Shown here: positions 32,939 to 44,684 of the stretch, piece after piece
Numbering within the stretch: the stretch's first letter is position 1
Layout of the letters: each line of letters opens with the position of its first letter
Assembly (NCBI GenBank): GCA_963556495.2
Contig: OY747702.1
Coordinates: 28,669,680 to 28,733,679, forward strand
DNA length: 64,000 bases
Source: Valencia hispanica
Taxonomy: Eukaryota > Chordata > Actinopteri > Cyprinodontiformes > Valenciidae
Direction of reading: 5' to 3'
Position numbers and translations under genes: made by a program
Notes under the pieces: generated by a model
Database searches by the model: none
What the model was told of the DNA's origin: nothing
Seen by the model: only the letters and a program-made list of their open reading frames with translations

Positions 32939-35900
32939 CACCCTTCAAAACAAAAGCCTCAATATTTCTTAGGTTAGGATATTGTAACAGTAGGCTCCAC
33001 CTTAGTTGAAACTAGATTATGTTGGACCTTCTAAATAAAATTCACAGCTTATGTTTAAAAAAAGTCATGCTATTTGATGAGTTATATTATTAAGAAAATC
33101 ATTACCTTTAAGGAAGAATGATAAATGTTCTATGGGTCAAAGAAAAAACGTTTGACATGGCTGGACCGAAAAGAAGGAACCATCAAAATGTCTTCAGACA
33201 CTTTTCTAGTTATTTAAATATATGTATAAATAAATATTACCTTACATCTTGAATTATTTAATGTGTTAACTTATTACTTATTGTGGTTTCTTTTACATTA
33301 TATACTGAAAAGAACTCGAGGCAGCAGGATGTAAGGAAGTCACTGGCTTAAGTTAGTTTTCACAGTATCTGGTTTATTTGTTATGGGAGAGCACCAATTT
33401 CAACAAGAACTACAGTCAGTCTTTACTTGAGTGAAAGCAAGTGTGTTGTTTCTCTTCAGATTTTGAGGAAGAGGGACATGGCCATGCAAGACTCAAAATA
33501 TCTGCGCTCCAGTATTTTTCTATCAAAACATGACCTGAAACTTGAATTGCACCAACATGTAAATAGGAATTTGCTGGTACAAGATCTGATCAATAAAATA
33601 TTAAAAATACCTTGTTTTTGTAGTATTTTTGCAATAACAATGATAGTAAATGATCAGAAAAGCCTACAATATCCATAATGATGCTAAAATATGATTACAA
33701 TTCTAATAAAGGTATCTTAAATCTTAACCAATAAATATTAAATTAAGACCAGACATTTCATCAGACAACTAAAAATGTATTGTTGATACAGAAGTGGTAG
33801 GTTATGGGCTGCACAATCATGGAAAAGATTTCTGACTTGATGTATGCCCACATAAAAACAACAACCTATAAATTGTTATTGCTAAAGAAAAAGGGCTGTT
33901 CACAGTGTTACACCCAGGCATATTAACAGAAAGTTGAGTGGAAGGAAAACGTTTACTGTAATAAATCCCTTTTTTATTGGTCAATAGTTTTTTTCCACTA
34001 AAAAAACTTAATTTGGGGTGACCATTAAATTAACAGAAATAAATACGTTTTGTAGTGAAAGTATATTACATACAGTATGATCTTTACTTTTTTAACTGAA
34101 TTACTGAAATAAATGAACTTTTTGATGTTGTAACTTATTCAGATGCGCCAGTATTACCAAACACACTAACTTCATTAAGAGTTGGCATCTACTTTCCGGC
34201 TGCCATCACAACTAAAATCTGCTCCCAATCGACTCTATGGGATGCCGATTGCTGATAGTAAAAATGTGACTAAATAAAATCATACAATGCCATCGGCAAA
34301 AATATTTTGTTGTTTCATAGCTGTGAATGGACTGTGAACCTTCTCTTTAACAGCACCACAAAAAAGCTTTAAAAATGTCTAACTAAGTCCGCCTGCAGAT
34401 GGGAATCATGATCTGTGATTTAAACCTTCAGAGCAGCTAATACACGGGGCCTGAGGTGAGACTCAACGACTTCAACTGCTGCATTTCTGCAGAAAAGTTG
34501 TGCAAACTGTAAAGAGGGATAATAAGGCTGTTAATATATATGTGGCCAGTGAAGCGTTAAAGTTTAGAGCCATTTTAGGGGGTTTGTGGGGGGACATCTG
34601 CATGCTCCCCTCCCTGCACCATGCAATAGACACATGTAGACACAGCTTTTTCACTGCAGCTCCAACAATTTTGTAGCAGGATGGTCCTCTCCACTGTCTC
34701 AATGAATGTATGACTGGATGGAGTTAAAATGGGGCAAGAGTGTTGGCTCTGATTAGCTTATTTGCTTTTTGTTAGCAGGGGAGAAGGAAGCTTCCCTGCT
34801 GTCGCTCTGTCTCTAGTCCACCCCCTCAATGCCAGAGAGTCTCCAACAGCATCAGGGATGCACGAGTATGTACAGCATGAATAATGTAGCTGTTTGAGCA
34901 TACAGTCAACATAAAGATGAAGAAAAGGAAGTGACAAATGATGTATTCGACCTAGAGAACGCAAATAAATGGGCTTTCCACCGTTGGTCGGCTTGGACAT
35001 AATGCGAAAAGTAAAGAGAGGAAGGCAGAACTAAGACACAAATGTAGACAATGTATCAGACCTTTACTCTTTTGCATCTTTCACCCGCCAAGGTTAAAAC
35101 CCAGGCTAATGTTGGAATCTGGTGAAACAAGCAGCAGCATAGCCACAAATAGCTCCTAATAGTGCTTCCCATTATCTGCACCACTGGAATGTGCAGCTAA
35201 TGCACAGAGACCAAAGCCAACCCCAGTTAACATACCTGTGGTCGCCGCATGGTTAAAAACCAAGGGGATTATCTGTGCACATTCTCTGTTGCAATTAGCA
35301 CAAACGACGGGAACAAAGGACGATGGGGATGATGGGATTATGTGGTAAGAGTTTGTGAGGATAACACATGTTAATTTAATAGTCAAGCAAAAATGTGAAC
35401 TGGTGCTTCGATTGTTGGCCCCAGTTTTCTCATGATCCCCACAAATGTCACATTTTAGATATTCCAGCGCATCCTAAAATGCCTCAGTAAATCCCAAAGG
35501 TATTTCAAAATCAGTAAACAAATCTTGCACTAAGACATGAAAGAGTTGGTAGAGATATATGTAGCTCTACCAAAAACCTTTGACATGCTTTATCCATATA
35601 GCAAGCAAATTTTAATAATAGTTTTAATAATACATAATTACACAGCGGCAAGATGGATGAAGGAGATCGGAAAACAACCAAAAAAGGTCTGATTGGTACA
35701 TCACACAAATATGTGGGTCTTTGACACAAACACAGATCCATACGCTGTTAATATCATCTAATAACATCTCTGTTAACGTTAACTTTAAAATGTTTACTCA
35801 CTCACTGACTGTAAAGATCACATGGTACCATTTGTAATTAGCACTTTGAACTGCAACTGACAGCATCTTACAGTTATTGTTACTGTATACATGTACAATC

Positions 35901-36173
35901 AAAGAAATACAAGCTATAAATCAAACATACACAAAATGGAGTATTGATAGTCAGCGACGAAGCATTTTATACCAAATAGTTTCTTTACTTATATGAAGTT
36001 TGCAAATACAGGATTTCACCAACGAGAACCTGACCGAAAGAAATATGACTAGCTTTTTAAGCTATGGCTCAACAAAAAAGGTTAATACGGCATTAGTTCC
36101 AATGTCTCAAATCTTGTGGCTCAGAAGAAAAGTCAAGCCCTTAACAGTTAAGATGGTCAGATAACAGCTGTTA
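32939..36173. other. unannotated DNA
   Basis: Over 3 kb of AT-rich sequence without a recognised gene or element. At about 33804 a GGGCTGCACAATCATGG phrase resembles a hAT end but has no partner. Confidence 0.45.
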
Positions 36174-36504
36174 AAGTGCCCCTGCCATGAAATTTGCATT
36201 TTTTGAGTTTTTTGGTCATATTTAATAGTTTTCCCCCGCCTGCCTATGTCCCCTAAGGGGTTAAAACGACTGATTAGTGTTTCCTTGGTCCCCGGGTATG
36301 TCTGCCTACATAGTGAAATTAGCACTCAGAAACGGGCTGTTTTGCAGTTCGGCATATGACCTCACGTTTCGGCCTATGTCGTCACTGAGTTCCAGCCAAT
36401 TACCCTCTTCTCTGAACTACACTCTCCAAGTCCCTCCCCCCGCGGCTCATATTACAACCTAAACAACGAGAGCTACGGTAAAAGGCAAACAACAAACCGA
36501 CAGC

Positions 36505-36761
36505 ATGGAGTCCAGATCGCATCGACACTGTCCTCCCCACTGTAAAGTTTGTGGATGGACTTAATTTATGCACGGAATGTACCCGACCGACTCCCGAAGG
36601 GCGTGGTCGTTTGTGGCAAACATTTCTCTGAAGAATGTTTTATTAACTTGGGACAATACAGCAGTGGATTCGCAGATCGTCTTAAACTTTTACCAGGATC
36701 AATACCAACTCTCCGTGAACCAGCAAATATCCCAATACAAGTAACTATATTTCCACAATAA
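36505..36761 (+). pseudogene. THAP-domain coding fragment, frameshifted
   Basis: An ATG at 36505 opens MESRSHRHCPPHCKVCGWT and then stops. In another frame the sequence continues with VVVCGKHFSEECFINLG (about 36602-36655) and ends LKLLPGSIPTLREP before a stop after 36761. The CxxxC pair in the first piece and the C-G-K-H-F in the second are the C2CH zinc ligands of a THAP domain. The -LPGSIPTL- tail resembles the AVPT-type end of the domain. A frameshift close to 36550 breaks it and some residues between the zinc ligands appear lost. No catalytic domain follows. Confidence 0.6.
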
Positions 36762-36782
36762 TGTCCTTCAGCTGTTTTATAC

Positions 36783-36848
36783 CAGTGTTTGCCAAACATG
36801 ACGAATCTGTGGTGGTGCCTACATCGACCGCCACAGGTCCACGCCGAC
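36783..36848 (+). mobile_element. hAT-like left end nested in the THAP element
   Basis: CAGTGTTTGCC followed by CTGTGGTGGTGCC and CGACCGCCACAGG resembles the start of a hAT-type terminal region, with an internal GTGG/CCAC inverted pair. A C9A11 stretch follows at 36850-36869. No right end was found before the host element resumes, so it is truncated or misassigned. Confidence 0.3.
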
Positions 36849-37809
36849 CCCCCCCCCAAAAAAAAAAATCAACTCCGACCGTCACATATTGCGTTTCGTT
36901 TTTTCTTTTTTACGCTATTTAAAACACACAGCGCATTCGTTCCCTGCTCTCTCTTCATCTCTCTGTCACTCGCGTCTCTCTCGCACAAACACACACTGCC
37001 CCACCCCTCCGTGCACAGCACGTCTGTCTGGATCACCTGTGGAAGACGTCCTCTACCTTTCTGCTTCCTCCTCAGGTGCCTCGCCGTCCGGATCAAATTG
37101 AAACGGCATTACATAGTTATTGTAGACGATAACTGAGCCATTACTGTCGTGGTGAAGCTAGAGACGTAATGAGGACGGATGGATGATCAAATATTTGATT
37201 AGGCCTGTAATTTGTAAACAGATTATTGTTCAACACACAATATAATTAGGCCTAAACCTAATTACATTTCATATACTGTATAATATTGGAATTTGGGCAA
37301 TTTGTGGTGCCAAATGCATGTCTGTCAATGTTTTATCAGATGCGGACGTTAGAGACTCAATTGACAATAGAGGTGCAGGGCTTGGGCCCCGCCCACCAAA
37401 ACTCGGTCGTTCTGTGCTAATGCTAACAGAAGGGTCTCCTAGTAGGGGCTGCAATTCTACAACAAGGCTGAATTACAGCAAACGATCCTTTGATACAGTA
37501 TTAAGGTACTTAGAGTGTGACTAAAAAGGGCCCAAACGTCGCGGGGAATTTCATGCCAGGGGCACTTGAAGTGTTTTCGACAAGTCTGAAAATCACAATA
37601 ATTAGATGTCAACGCTTGTGTTAACTTGCTAACATTGGTGTAAGAATCAGGTTAGCTCTGGTTGCAACGCAATGTGGATTTAATAATGCAGGGTGGAAAC
37701 TCTAAACATTTTGAGTCACATGGCAAAATTTTTGTAGAATCCAGAAAGCATCAAAAACTCCAGTTAATATTTTGACCACCAATGAAAAAAAATTATTGAT
37801 GACATCTTG

Positions 37810-38880
37810 AAAAAGTGGACAATTCAAGCAGAGGATTTAACCTCTCCTTCCCAGTGCCACCCCGTAACTGTCTGGATCACTTAGATCCCATTACATTAGA
37901 TGAGCTTTATGATTTTGTTTATCCCATATATCCCTCTGGCTCCGCCTCTGATGTCCTGCCTCCACGCCTCCTTAAGGCTGTCTTTCCATCTGTTTGACTG
38001 CACATCCTAGAGATCATAAATCATAGTCTGGTTTATGCTGAAGTTCCGTAGCCCTTCAAACATGCCGTAGTTAAACCACTACTGAAAAAAAAATTCTGGA
38101 GAGAATTGTGTATAATCAAATCCTTACCCATCTTAATGATCAAAACTTGTTGGACACTTTTTCAGCCAGGTTTTAGAACAGCTCATAGCACTGAATCAGC
38201 TCTCCTCCGTGTTCTTAACTATCTTTTTACTATCTCTGATTCTAGGGTTGTTCTGCTTCTCCTTGATCCATCATCAGCATTTGACACAATAGATCATGAA
38301 CCTCTCATCCATAGACTCAAACACTGTGTAGTAATCACTGGTACTGCACTCATGTGGTTCCAGTCTTATCTCGGGGGGTTTCACCCAGGGTTCCATTCTC
38401 GGTCCCGTTCTTTTTTCTTGTATTTACTGCCCCTCAGTCTCGATTTTTAAAGTACAATGTCCAATATCGCAGATGACTGCCAACTCTACAACCCCCCGAT
38501 TCTCAAAATTCACATTCTGTCTTTCTTGACTGCTTCCAAGAGGTCAAGATGTGGCTTGCAGCCAATTTTCTACAGTTAAATGATAATAAACTGAAGTAAT
38601 TTTCATTAGCTATGATAATAAACCCGTTCTTTCTCCCCCTGAATTCAATTTTTTGGCTCCCTCACTCAAATCCTCAGTTATTAACCTAGGTGTTACAATC
38701 GATTGCAAACTAAAGATGGATGCTCAGATCATCTCTATTGTAAAATCTTGTTTTTTTTCAACTGATGTGTATTTCCAAACTTAAATCCATCACTATAGGT
38801 GCCTGCTTGAAACTGAGATTCATACTTTTATTACATCTGGACTTGACTATTGTAATGCCTGCCTCTATTGTGCTAATAAG
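37810..38880 (+). pseudogene. L2/Maui-type LINE reverse-transcriptase relic
   Basis: Pieces of an L2-clade ORF2 occur in order. SASDVLPPRLLKAVFPSV (about 37940-37996) is followed by an FKHAVVKPLLKK-like run (38055-38090). FRTAHSTESALLRVLNYLF comes next, then a LLDPSSAFDTIDH segment (palm motif A; about 38260-38300). The YADD-type box near 38467-38490 needs a one-base shift to read YADDCQLY. LDYCNACLY stands near 38840-38865. Stops, frameshifts and gaps make it non-functional. The endonuclease half and 3' UTR are missing. Confidence 0.8.
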
Positions 38881-40572
38881 TAATCCCTTTCACCGCCTTC
38901 AGTATTGAGTTGAGTTTACATTAATTTAAGTTTGGATTGTTAAAATGTGTGATAGAAGTCTCTTAGTTGTGGATTATTAAATCACTATAGCACAAACACT
39001 AATAATACATTATTATTGTAACTAATTTAACTTTGAATAGAATGAGTTTTTAGAATGAACATAGAATGAATAGAATGAACATTTTTAAAGCAGGATGCTT
39101 GTAGGGCTGTTGTTCTGGAGTAAAACAGCCTGAACAAATGAAGCTAATCAGGTAGTTACCTCACTGTGCAACCAGTTGACCAGGCAGCTGTCCTTGAGGA
39201 GCTCTCACAACTATTTCACTCAGTGCGTTCCAACTATTTGTCATTGCAGCTGCAGTATAAATAACCATCCCACATGTGACTGTAGGACGATATCATCAGC
39301 CTCATTTATGCTTTGAGCTACAGCACTTTTAAAATAAATTAAGATAAATATTCCTTTCAGTTCCAGGGGTTTTTAGACTTTTCTCCTGTTGTTACATCTA
39401 TACGTCCCTGGATTTCTCTCTCTTTGCCCTAGGGTTTGATTTGCTGGACCACTTCATTAACATTTCAGTGAAGCGGACCATGCCAAGTCAGCCATATTGT
39501 GCCTTGTTTAGTAGAAAGGAGGTGAAGTGTAGAATTACACTCCATTTGTCACAGGGCAATGCTTTGTTTCAGGTTAATTATGACCTGCAGTAACATCTAA
39601 GAAATAAAGGCAGATTAAGCCCCTTGAGTAGCAGCACAGTCCGAACATGCTTAAATACAAGATCACATGAATGGCCGACACTCGACTGAGATGATATTAT
39701 TGTTGCTGAGCCAGAAATGTGAACAGGAGAGTGATGAAGAGCTAACAACTGAACAAAAAACTTAAACTAAGCTAAAGTTGGAGGGAGCACATTCAGCCTG
39801 CACAAATGAGGAAGGCCTAGGCTTGTAGGATTAAAGAAAGGGTTCTATTCAGCTATACTATGCTGAAAGCCCCAACATTGGTGAAGATACTGTGATAAAA
39901 ACATGATGTGACATTGCCGGACTTCTCTGATGATCCACAGATATTCTGCAGCTGAAAGGTATACAATAAATTAGGTATGTGATTACGGTGCATGGTTGCT
40001 TAAACACCAGCATGATGAAATGAGGTTAAGCCAAATACAGAAGAAAACACAGGAACATGCAGGGGAAGGCTGAATACCTATTGCTCTGTGTAAAAAGTGC
40101 TCCACCAGCACATTTTTGGAAAATCACATCTGCAATAAGAGGGCCAAGTGGTAAGATGAGAAAACAGTGTGCTACTTCGTGGGATATTGGCAAAATGAAA
40201 GGAGAAACATTTATATATTGTCCAGACAACAGAATAAAATTCGTTTGGTATAGTCCTGTTTATACATCTTTTCTATATCTACTTTCTTATTCTTCGATTG
40301 GTTACTGTTTTAGTTTTTTGTGATTTTTCATAGGCTTCTCCTCTCTGTCTTACTTTTTATTTACGTATTAGTGGCATCTTTGAGATGACACATCTTTGCT
40401 TCTGATTTCTGGAAGGACACGCAAGGGCATACAGGTCTTTGGCGCTCTACATTAAGTAAGCAGGAAGCTGATAATGAGGTTTTATTTAGTAAGGATTTGC
40501 TTACTTGTCATTTATGCACATTTTTTTTCCTTTACTAATTCAGTCCATATACAGTTTTAGAATGTGAACATA
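38881..40572. other. unannotated DNA
   Basis: No gene or element is recognised. Confidence 0.45.
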
Positions 40573-41787
40573 CTGTACCTCGAGAAAGTATTCATACCAA
40601 TTTCGATAAAGTTTTCATTTCATAATGCAAACATTGTTATAAATGAATTGGTATTTGATGTGACAGGCCACATTAAAGTAATGCATAGTTGGGAAGTGGA
40701 AGGAAAATGATACATGGCTTTTATTTTTGATTTTTACAATCATAAATCTGAACAGCGTGGAGCGTATTTGAATTCAGCCCAGCTGGGTCACTGCTTAGAG
40801 TCAACATATGCTGCAAATACTGGTCCAAGTTTCTTGGGGTATGTTTTCTCTAACTTTTGCACATCTACAGTCTGTGCAGATAATTTTCAAGTCTTGCCAC
40901 AAATTCTCAATTAGATTTAGGTCAGGACTTTTACTGGAACATTCAACGACATAAACTGTTTTATGTAAACCAAGGGGACCCAAGTCCAGCCCTTGAGAGC
41001 TACTGTCCTGTAACCTTTGGATGCATCCCTTCTCCATCACACCTCAATTAAATGACTGCGTTCCCTCATCAGCAAATCATTCAACTCTGTCAAAGGCCTG
41101 GTAATGAGCAATTCATTTAATTCAGGTGTGTTGGAGAAGGGATGCATCCAAAAGTTGCAGGACACTAATTCTCCAGGAGTGGACTTGTGCTCCATATCTA
41201 AACCATTTCATTGTAGCTCTGACTACATGTTTAGGGTTATTGCCTCAGTCTCTAGTCTATTGCAGCCACTAACAGGTTTTCTTTGATTTAGCTCCATAAA
41301 TCTTTACATAAGCTCTGTCGGGCTTCCCTGTATCTTTTGAAGAAAAGCATCCCCACAGCATGACTCCACCAACATCATGTTTTACTGTGGGCATGATGTG
41401 TTTATGGTGATGCACAATAATAATTTTCTGCCACACATAGTGTTTAGCAAGTAGGATATAAAATTTAACTGTTGTATCATATGACCACAACACCTTCATT
41501 GCCCTTGGGTGCGGTGTCTAATACATGTTTACTTTGTTTACTAATAACACAACTTCTAAAGGCAACTGGATCTTATTAAGGGGTATCATCGTAAAAGGGA
41601 TGAAAACATATGTACACTTTTTCAAATGTATATTTCTTTAAAAAGTGGAAGTCATTTATCTGTTTGTTTTTTTACTTCTGCATTATGTGCAACTTACTTT
41701 TAAAATCCTAATAAGACACTTTAAAGTGAATGGTTATAACAGAAAAAATGTGAAAAAGTTCAAGACATATGGATAGCTTTGCAAGAC
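40573..41787 (-). mobile_element. Tc1-like transposon relic, carries a nested MITE
   Basis: Both ends still resemble Tc1 terminal repeats: AGAAAGTATTCATACC at the left and AAAGTTCAAG-GCTTTGCAAG near the right. On the minus strand the transposase is recognisable but shattered. SSKSPDLNLIENLWQDLK (about 40893-40950) holds the catalytic Glu, and a KHDVGGVMLWGCFSS segment (41340-41390) is the GGG-I/VMLW box. Between them a hAT MITE (40972-41196) has inserted. Many stops and deletions show it is long dead. Confidence 0.8.
40972..41196. mobile_element. hAT-type palindromic MITE nested in a Tc1 relic
   Basis: Left and right halves form a long imperfect hairpin. GGATGCATCCCTTCTCCA near 41022-41040 faces GGAGAAGGGATGCATCC near 41134-41150, with CAAGTCCAG / GGACTTG nearer the ends. 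TGTAAACC (40964-40971) and TCTAAACC (41197-41204) flank it, an 8-bp duplication with one mismatch. Removing the insert rejoins the Tc1 transposase sequence, which independently supports the boundaries. Confidence 0.8.
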
Positions 41788-42456
41788 ATCGTAATAATTG
41801 TAATGGTGGCTAAATGCTGCACTTTCCTCTAACGTTACTTTCATTTTTCCACCACCTGGCAAGCTATTTTCTTTGCTCTGTTCAATCCGTATGTTAAAGT
41901 CCACATAAAGATATTAGAAACATCCTGCTTTTGACAGCTGGACTGTCTATCTTCGTTAAGATGAAGGGCCGCATATGGATCATATTACACAGATAAATGT
42001 AGCTAGTAATCATTACAATAAGTAAAGACATTGTAAAACATCATAGCCTGTCAAAAAGATTGAAAGACACAAATTATATTCATCAGCAAATCTTCTTAAA
42101 CAACCATTATAGCTTAAGAATACATGCCCTTTCTAATGGCTTTTAGTGACTTTTAATTTAAACTGTTGAACCTTGGAGGAAATTGCCTCTTTGGGGTTTT
42201 ATGAGTGGCACAGAGGCTACAGGTAATGCTTCTGTCAGTATGGAGGAGGACAGATGTTACCCAGAGGAACTTCAGATGATGTGAAGGTTTAAAGGAAATT
42301 GAAAGCTTGTACAAATGAAAGCTTCATCGGCTATGATTGAAAAAGACAGACCTGGAAAAGTGAATGTTTAAAGTGCTAAAAACCTCAAAATCACAAAGTT
42401 CACCAATTAATTTGGTTTCCCTACGGTTTTGTTCACTTCCTCTTCAGTTGAGGTAA
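41788..42456. other. unannotated DNA
   Basis: No gene is recognised between the two Tc1 elements. Confidence 0.45.
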
Positions 42457-42458
42457 TA

Positions 42459-42578
42459 CAGTGGCTTGCAAAAGTATTCGGCCCCCTTGAACTTTTCCAC
42501 ATTTTGTCACATTACAGCCACAAACATGAATCAATTTTATTGGAATTCCACGTGAAAGACCAATACAAAGTGGTGTAC
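42459..42578 (+). repeat. Tc1 left terminal inverted repeat
   Basis: 120 bases matching the reverse complement of 43797-43918, at roughly 97 percent identity by eye. Confidence 0.93.
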
Positions 42579-42827
42579 ACGTGAGAAGTGGAACGAAAAT
42601 CCTACATGATTCCAAACATTTTTTACAAATAAATAACTGAAAAGTGGGGTGTGCGTAATTATTCAGACCCCTTTTGTCTGAGTGCAGTCAGTTGCCCATA
42701 GACATTGCCTGATGAGTGCTAATGACGAAATAGAGTGCACCTGTGTGTAATCTAATGTCAGTACAAATACAGCTGCCCTGTGACGGCCTCAGAGGTTGTC
42801 TAAGAGAATGTTGGGAGCAACAACACC

Positions 42828-43793
42828 ATGAAGTCCAAAGAACACACCAGACAGGTCAGGGATAAAGTTATTGAGAAATTTAAAGCAGGCTTAGGCTACA
42901 AAAAGATTTCCCAACCCTTGAACATCCCACAGAGCACTGTTCAAGCAATCATTCAGAAATGGAAGGAGTATGGCACAACTGTAAACCTACCAAGACAAGG
43001 CCGTCCACCTAAACTCACAGGCCGAACAAGGAGAGCGCTGATCAGAAATGCAGCCAAGAGGCCCATGGTGACTCTGGATGAGCTGCAGAGATCTACAGCT
43101 CAGGTGGGGGAATCTGTCCATAGGACAACTATTAGTGGTGCACTCCACAAAGCTGGCCTTTATGGAAGAGTGGCAAGAAGAAAGCCATTGTTAAAAGAAA
43201 ACCATAAGAAGTCCCGTTTGCAGTTTGCCACAAGCCATGTGGGGGACACAGCAAACATGTGGAAGAAGGTGCTCTGGTCAGATGAGACCAAAATGGAACT
43301 TTTTGGCCAAAATGCAAAACGCTATGTGTGGCGGAAAACTAACACTGCACATCACTCTGAACACACCCTCCCCACTGTCAAATATGGTGGTGGCAGCATC
43401 ATGCTCTGGGAGTGCTTCTCTTCAGCAGGGACAGGGAAGCTGGTCAGAGTTGATAGGAAGATGGATGGAGCCAATTACAGGGCAATCTTGGAAGAAAACC
43501 TCTTGGAGTCTGCAAAAGACTTGAGACTGGGGCGGAGGTTCACCTTCCAGCAGGACAACGACCCTAAACATAAAGCCAGGGCAACAATGGAATGGTTTAA
43601 AACAAAACATATCCATGTGTTAGAAAGGCCCAGTCAAAGTCCAGATCTAAATCCAATCGAGAATCTGAGGCAAGATCTGAAAACTCCTGTTCACAAACAC
43701 TGTCCATCTAATCTGACTGAGCTGGAGCTGTTTTGCAAAGAAGAATGGGCAAGAATTTCAGTCTCTAGATGTGCAAAGCTGGTAGAGACATAG
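42828..43793 (+). CDS. Tc1/mariner transposase, DD34E, C-terminally truncated
   Basis: The 321-residue frame encodes a cut-and-paste transposase that binds the element's terminal repeats and moves it into TA sites. Residues 1-50 hold the paired-like helix-turn-helix (VIEKFKAGLGYKKISQPLNI, then TVQAIIQKWKEYGTT). GRPPKL at 58-63 is the GRPR-like motif, and a second helix-turn-helix region follows to about 125. The catalytic triad is visible: D152 (WSDETK), D243 (QQDNDPKH) and E278 (SPDLNPIEN), with 34 residues between the last two. The GGGSIMLW box is at 187-194. The ATG at 42828 fits the family's usual start and follows a normal leader. Tc1 transposases are usually about 340 residues; here the stop comes directly after CAKLVET, where the family has some 20 more residues. 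Coding is otherwise uninterrupted. Activity is doubtful. Confidence 0.95.
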   Translation: MKSKEHTRQVRDKVIEKFKAGLGYKKISQPLNIPQSTVQAIIQKWKEYGTTVNLPRQGRPPKLTGRTRRALIRNAAKRPMVTLDELQRSTAQVGESVHRTTISGALHKAGLYGRVARRKPLLKENHKKSRLQFATSHVGDTANMWKKVLWSDETKMELFGQNAKRYVWRKTNTAHHSEHTLPTVKYGGGSIMLWECFSSAGTGKLVRVDRKMDGANYRAILEENLLESAKDLRLGRRFTFQQDNDPKHKARATMEWFKTKHIHVLERPSQSPDLNPIENLRQDLKTPVHKHCPSNLTELELFCKEEWARISVSRCAKLVET

Positions 43794-43796
43794 CCT

Positions 43797-43918
43797 GTAC
43801 ACCACTTTGTATTGGTCTTTCACGTGGAATTCCAATAAAACTGATTCACATGTTTGTGGCTGTAATGTGACAAAATGTGGAAAAGTTCAAGGGGGCCAAA
43901 TACTTTTGCAAGCCACTG
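43797..43918 (-). repeat. Tc1 right terminal inverted repeat, inner part missing
   Basis: 122 bases inverse to 42459-42578. It begins only four bases after the transposase stop codon, whereas the left repeat is followed by a 250-base leader. The compression indicates loss of the inner right-repeat sequence. Confidence 0.9.
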
Positions 43919-43920
43919 TA

Positions 43921-44684
43921 AGAAGCACAGCTTGCAGAGAATCAACCCATGCAACCAACAATAGGTTTGAATGTTAGATTTATTTTGCATGTTCATTTTA
44001 TTTTTATACTGAACCTTATTCAAGGTTTCTATTGAGGGTACCCATGCTGCATAGTTCTGTTTAAAGTTATGTTTGTGCTTTATGGATGTAAAAAGAAAGC
44101 ATAACAGACTTATTTAAACTGAACTTTGCTCTGCCCTGGAGCCAGCAGACAGACACAAATAGCTGCAGCCAAGCCAGACAATTTCCACCAGTCTTCGGTC
44201 AGGACAGGAAGTACCAATAACTCCCACATCCAGTTAGCCCTGATTTTAATTCAACACAATGCTATCAGAACAAGTTATCACTATGTGCCCCTGTTTCCAG
44301 CCATTTTAACTCTGGTAAGAACAGCCTATTAAAGCTCTACAGTAATTTTCTAATAGTTTCACCTTTATTTTACAGGAATTAGTAATGTCAGTCAGCACAA
44401 TATGTAACAATATGTCAACTTGGGGGGGTTCAAAAAACATCCGAACTGTTCCTTTTTCAAGTAGGGTTGATTAAACAACAAACAAGTTCAAGTAAATATT
44501 TTGAAAGTAGAACTAGCTGCAGGAGTTTTTGAAGAACTTATTGTGGAGTCAAAATTATACACAGAAGTTCTATTATATACAAATACCCACACTAACAGTT
44601 AACAGTTGGTTAAATGTAAATTTAACAAGAAAATGGCTTAAGATTTTTAGAAGCAATCTAGAAACCAAAAATATTAAAAATTAT
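43921..44684. other. unannotated DNA
   Basis: No gene or element is recognised. Confidence 0.45.

Larger units (their letters stand above)
36174..37567 (+). mobile_element. P-element-like (THAP) transposon remnant
   Basis: The ends are inverted repeats: AAGTGCCCCTGCCATGAAATT at the left faces AATTTCATGCCAGGGGCACTT at the right, with one internal mismatch. The left third carries a THAP-type zinc finger piece (36505-36761). A THAP N-terminus with short inverted ends is the design of P-element-type transposons, known from fish. The catalytic core of the transposase is absent: the middle is occupied by unrelated sequence, including another transposon's end at 36783. I could not find an 8-bp target duplication. 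Confidence 0.6.
42459..43918 (+). mobile_element. Tc1-like transposon, nearly complete
   Basis: The 1,460-bp element begins CAGTGGCTTGCAAAAG and ends in the inverse, CTTTTGCAAGCCACTG. It sits between TA dinucleotides (42457-42458 and 43919-43920), the standard Tc1 target duplication. The outer terminal repeats (42459-42578 and 43797-43918) differ by two substitutions and one 2-bp indel only, so insertion was fairly recent relative to its neighbours. One open transposase frame lies inside. The left repeat appears to continue inward past 42578 but the right one is cut short where the frame ends, which indicates a deletion joining the coding end to the right repeat. Confidence 0.95.

Noticed and set aside
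33804..33830. hAT left end similar to hAT 2
   Set aside because: Only about 17 bases are similar, with no partner end or flanking duplication.
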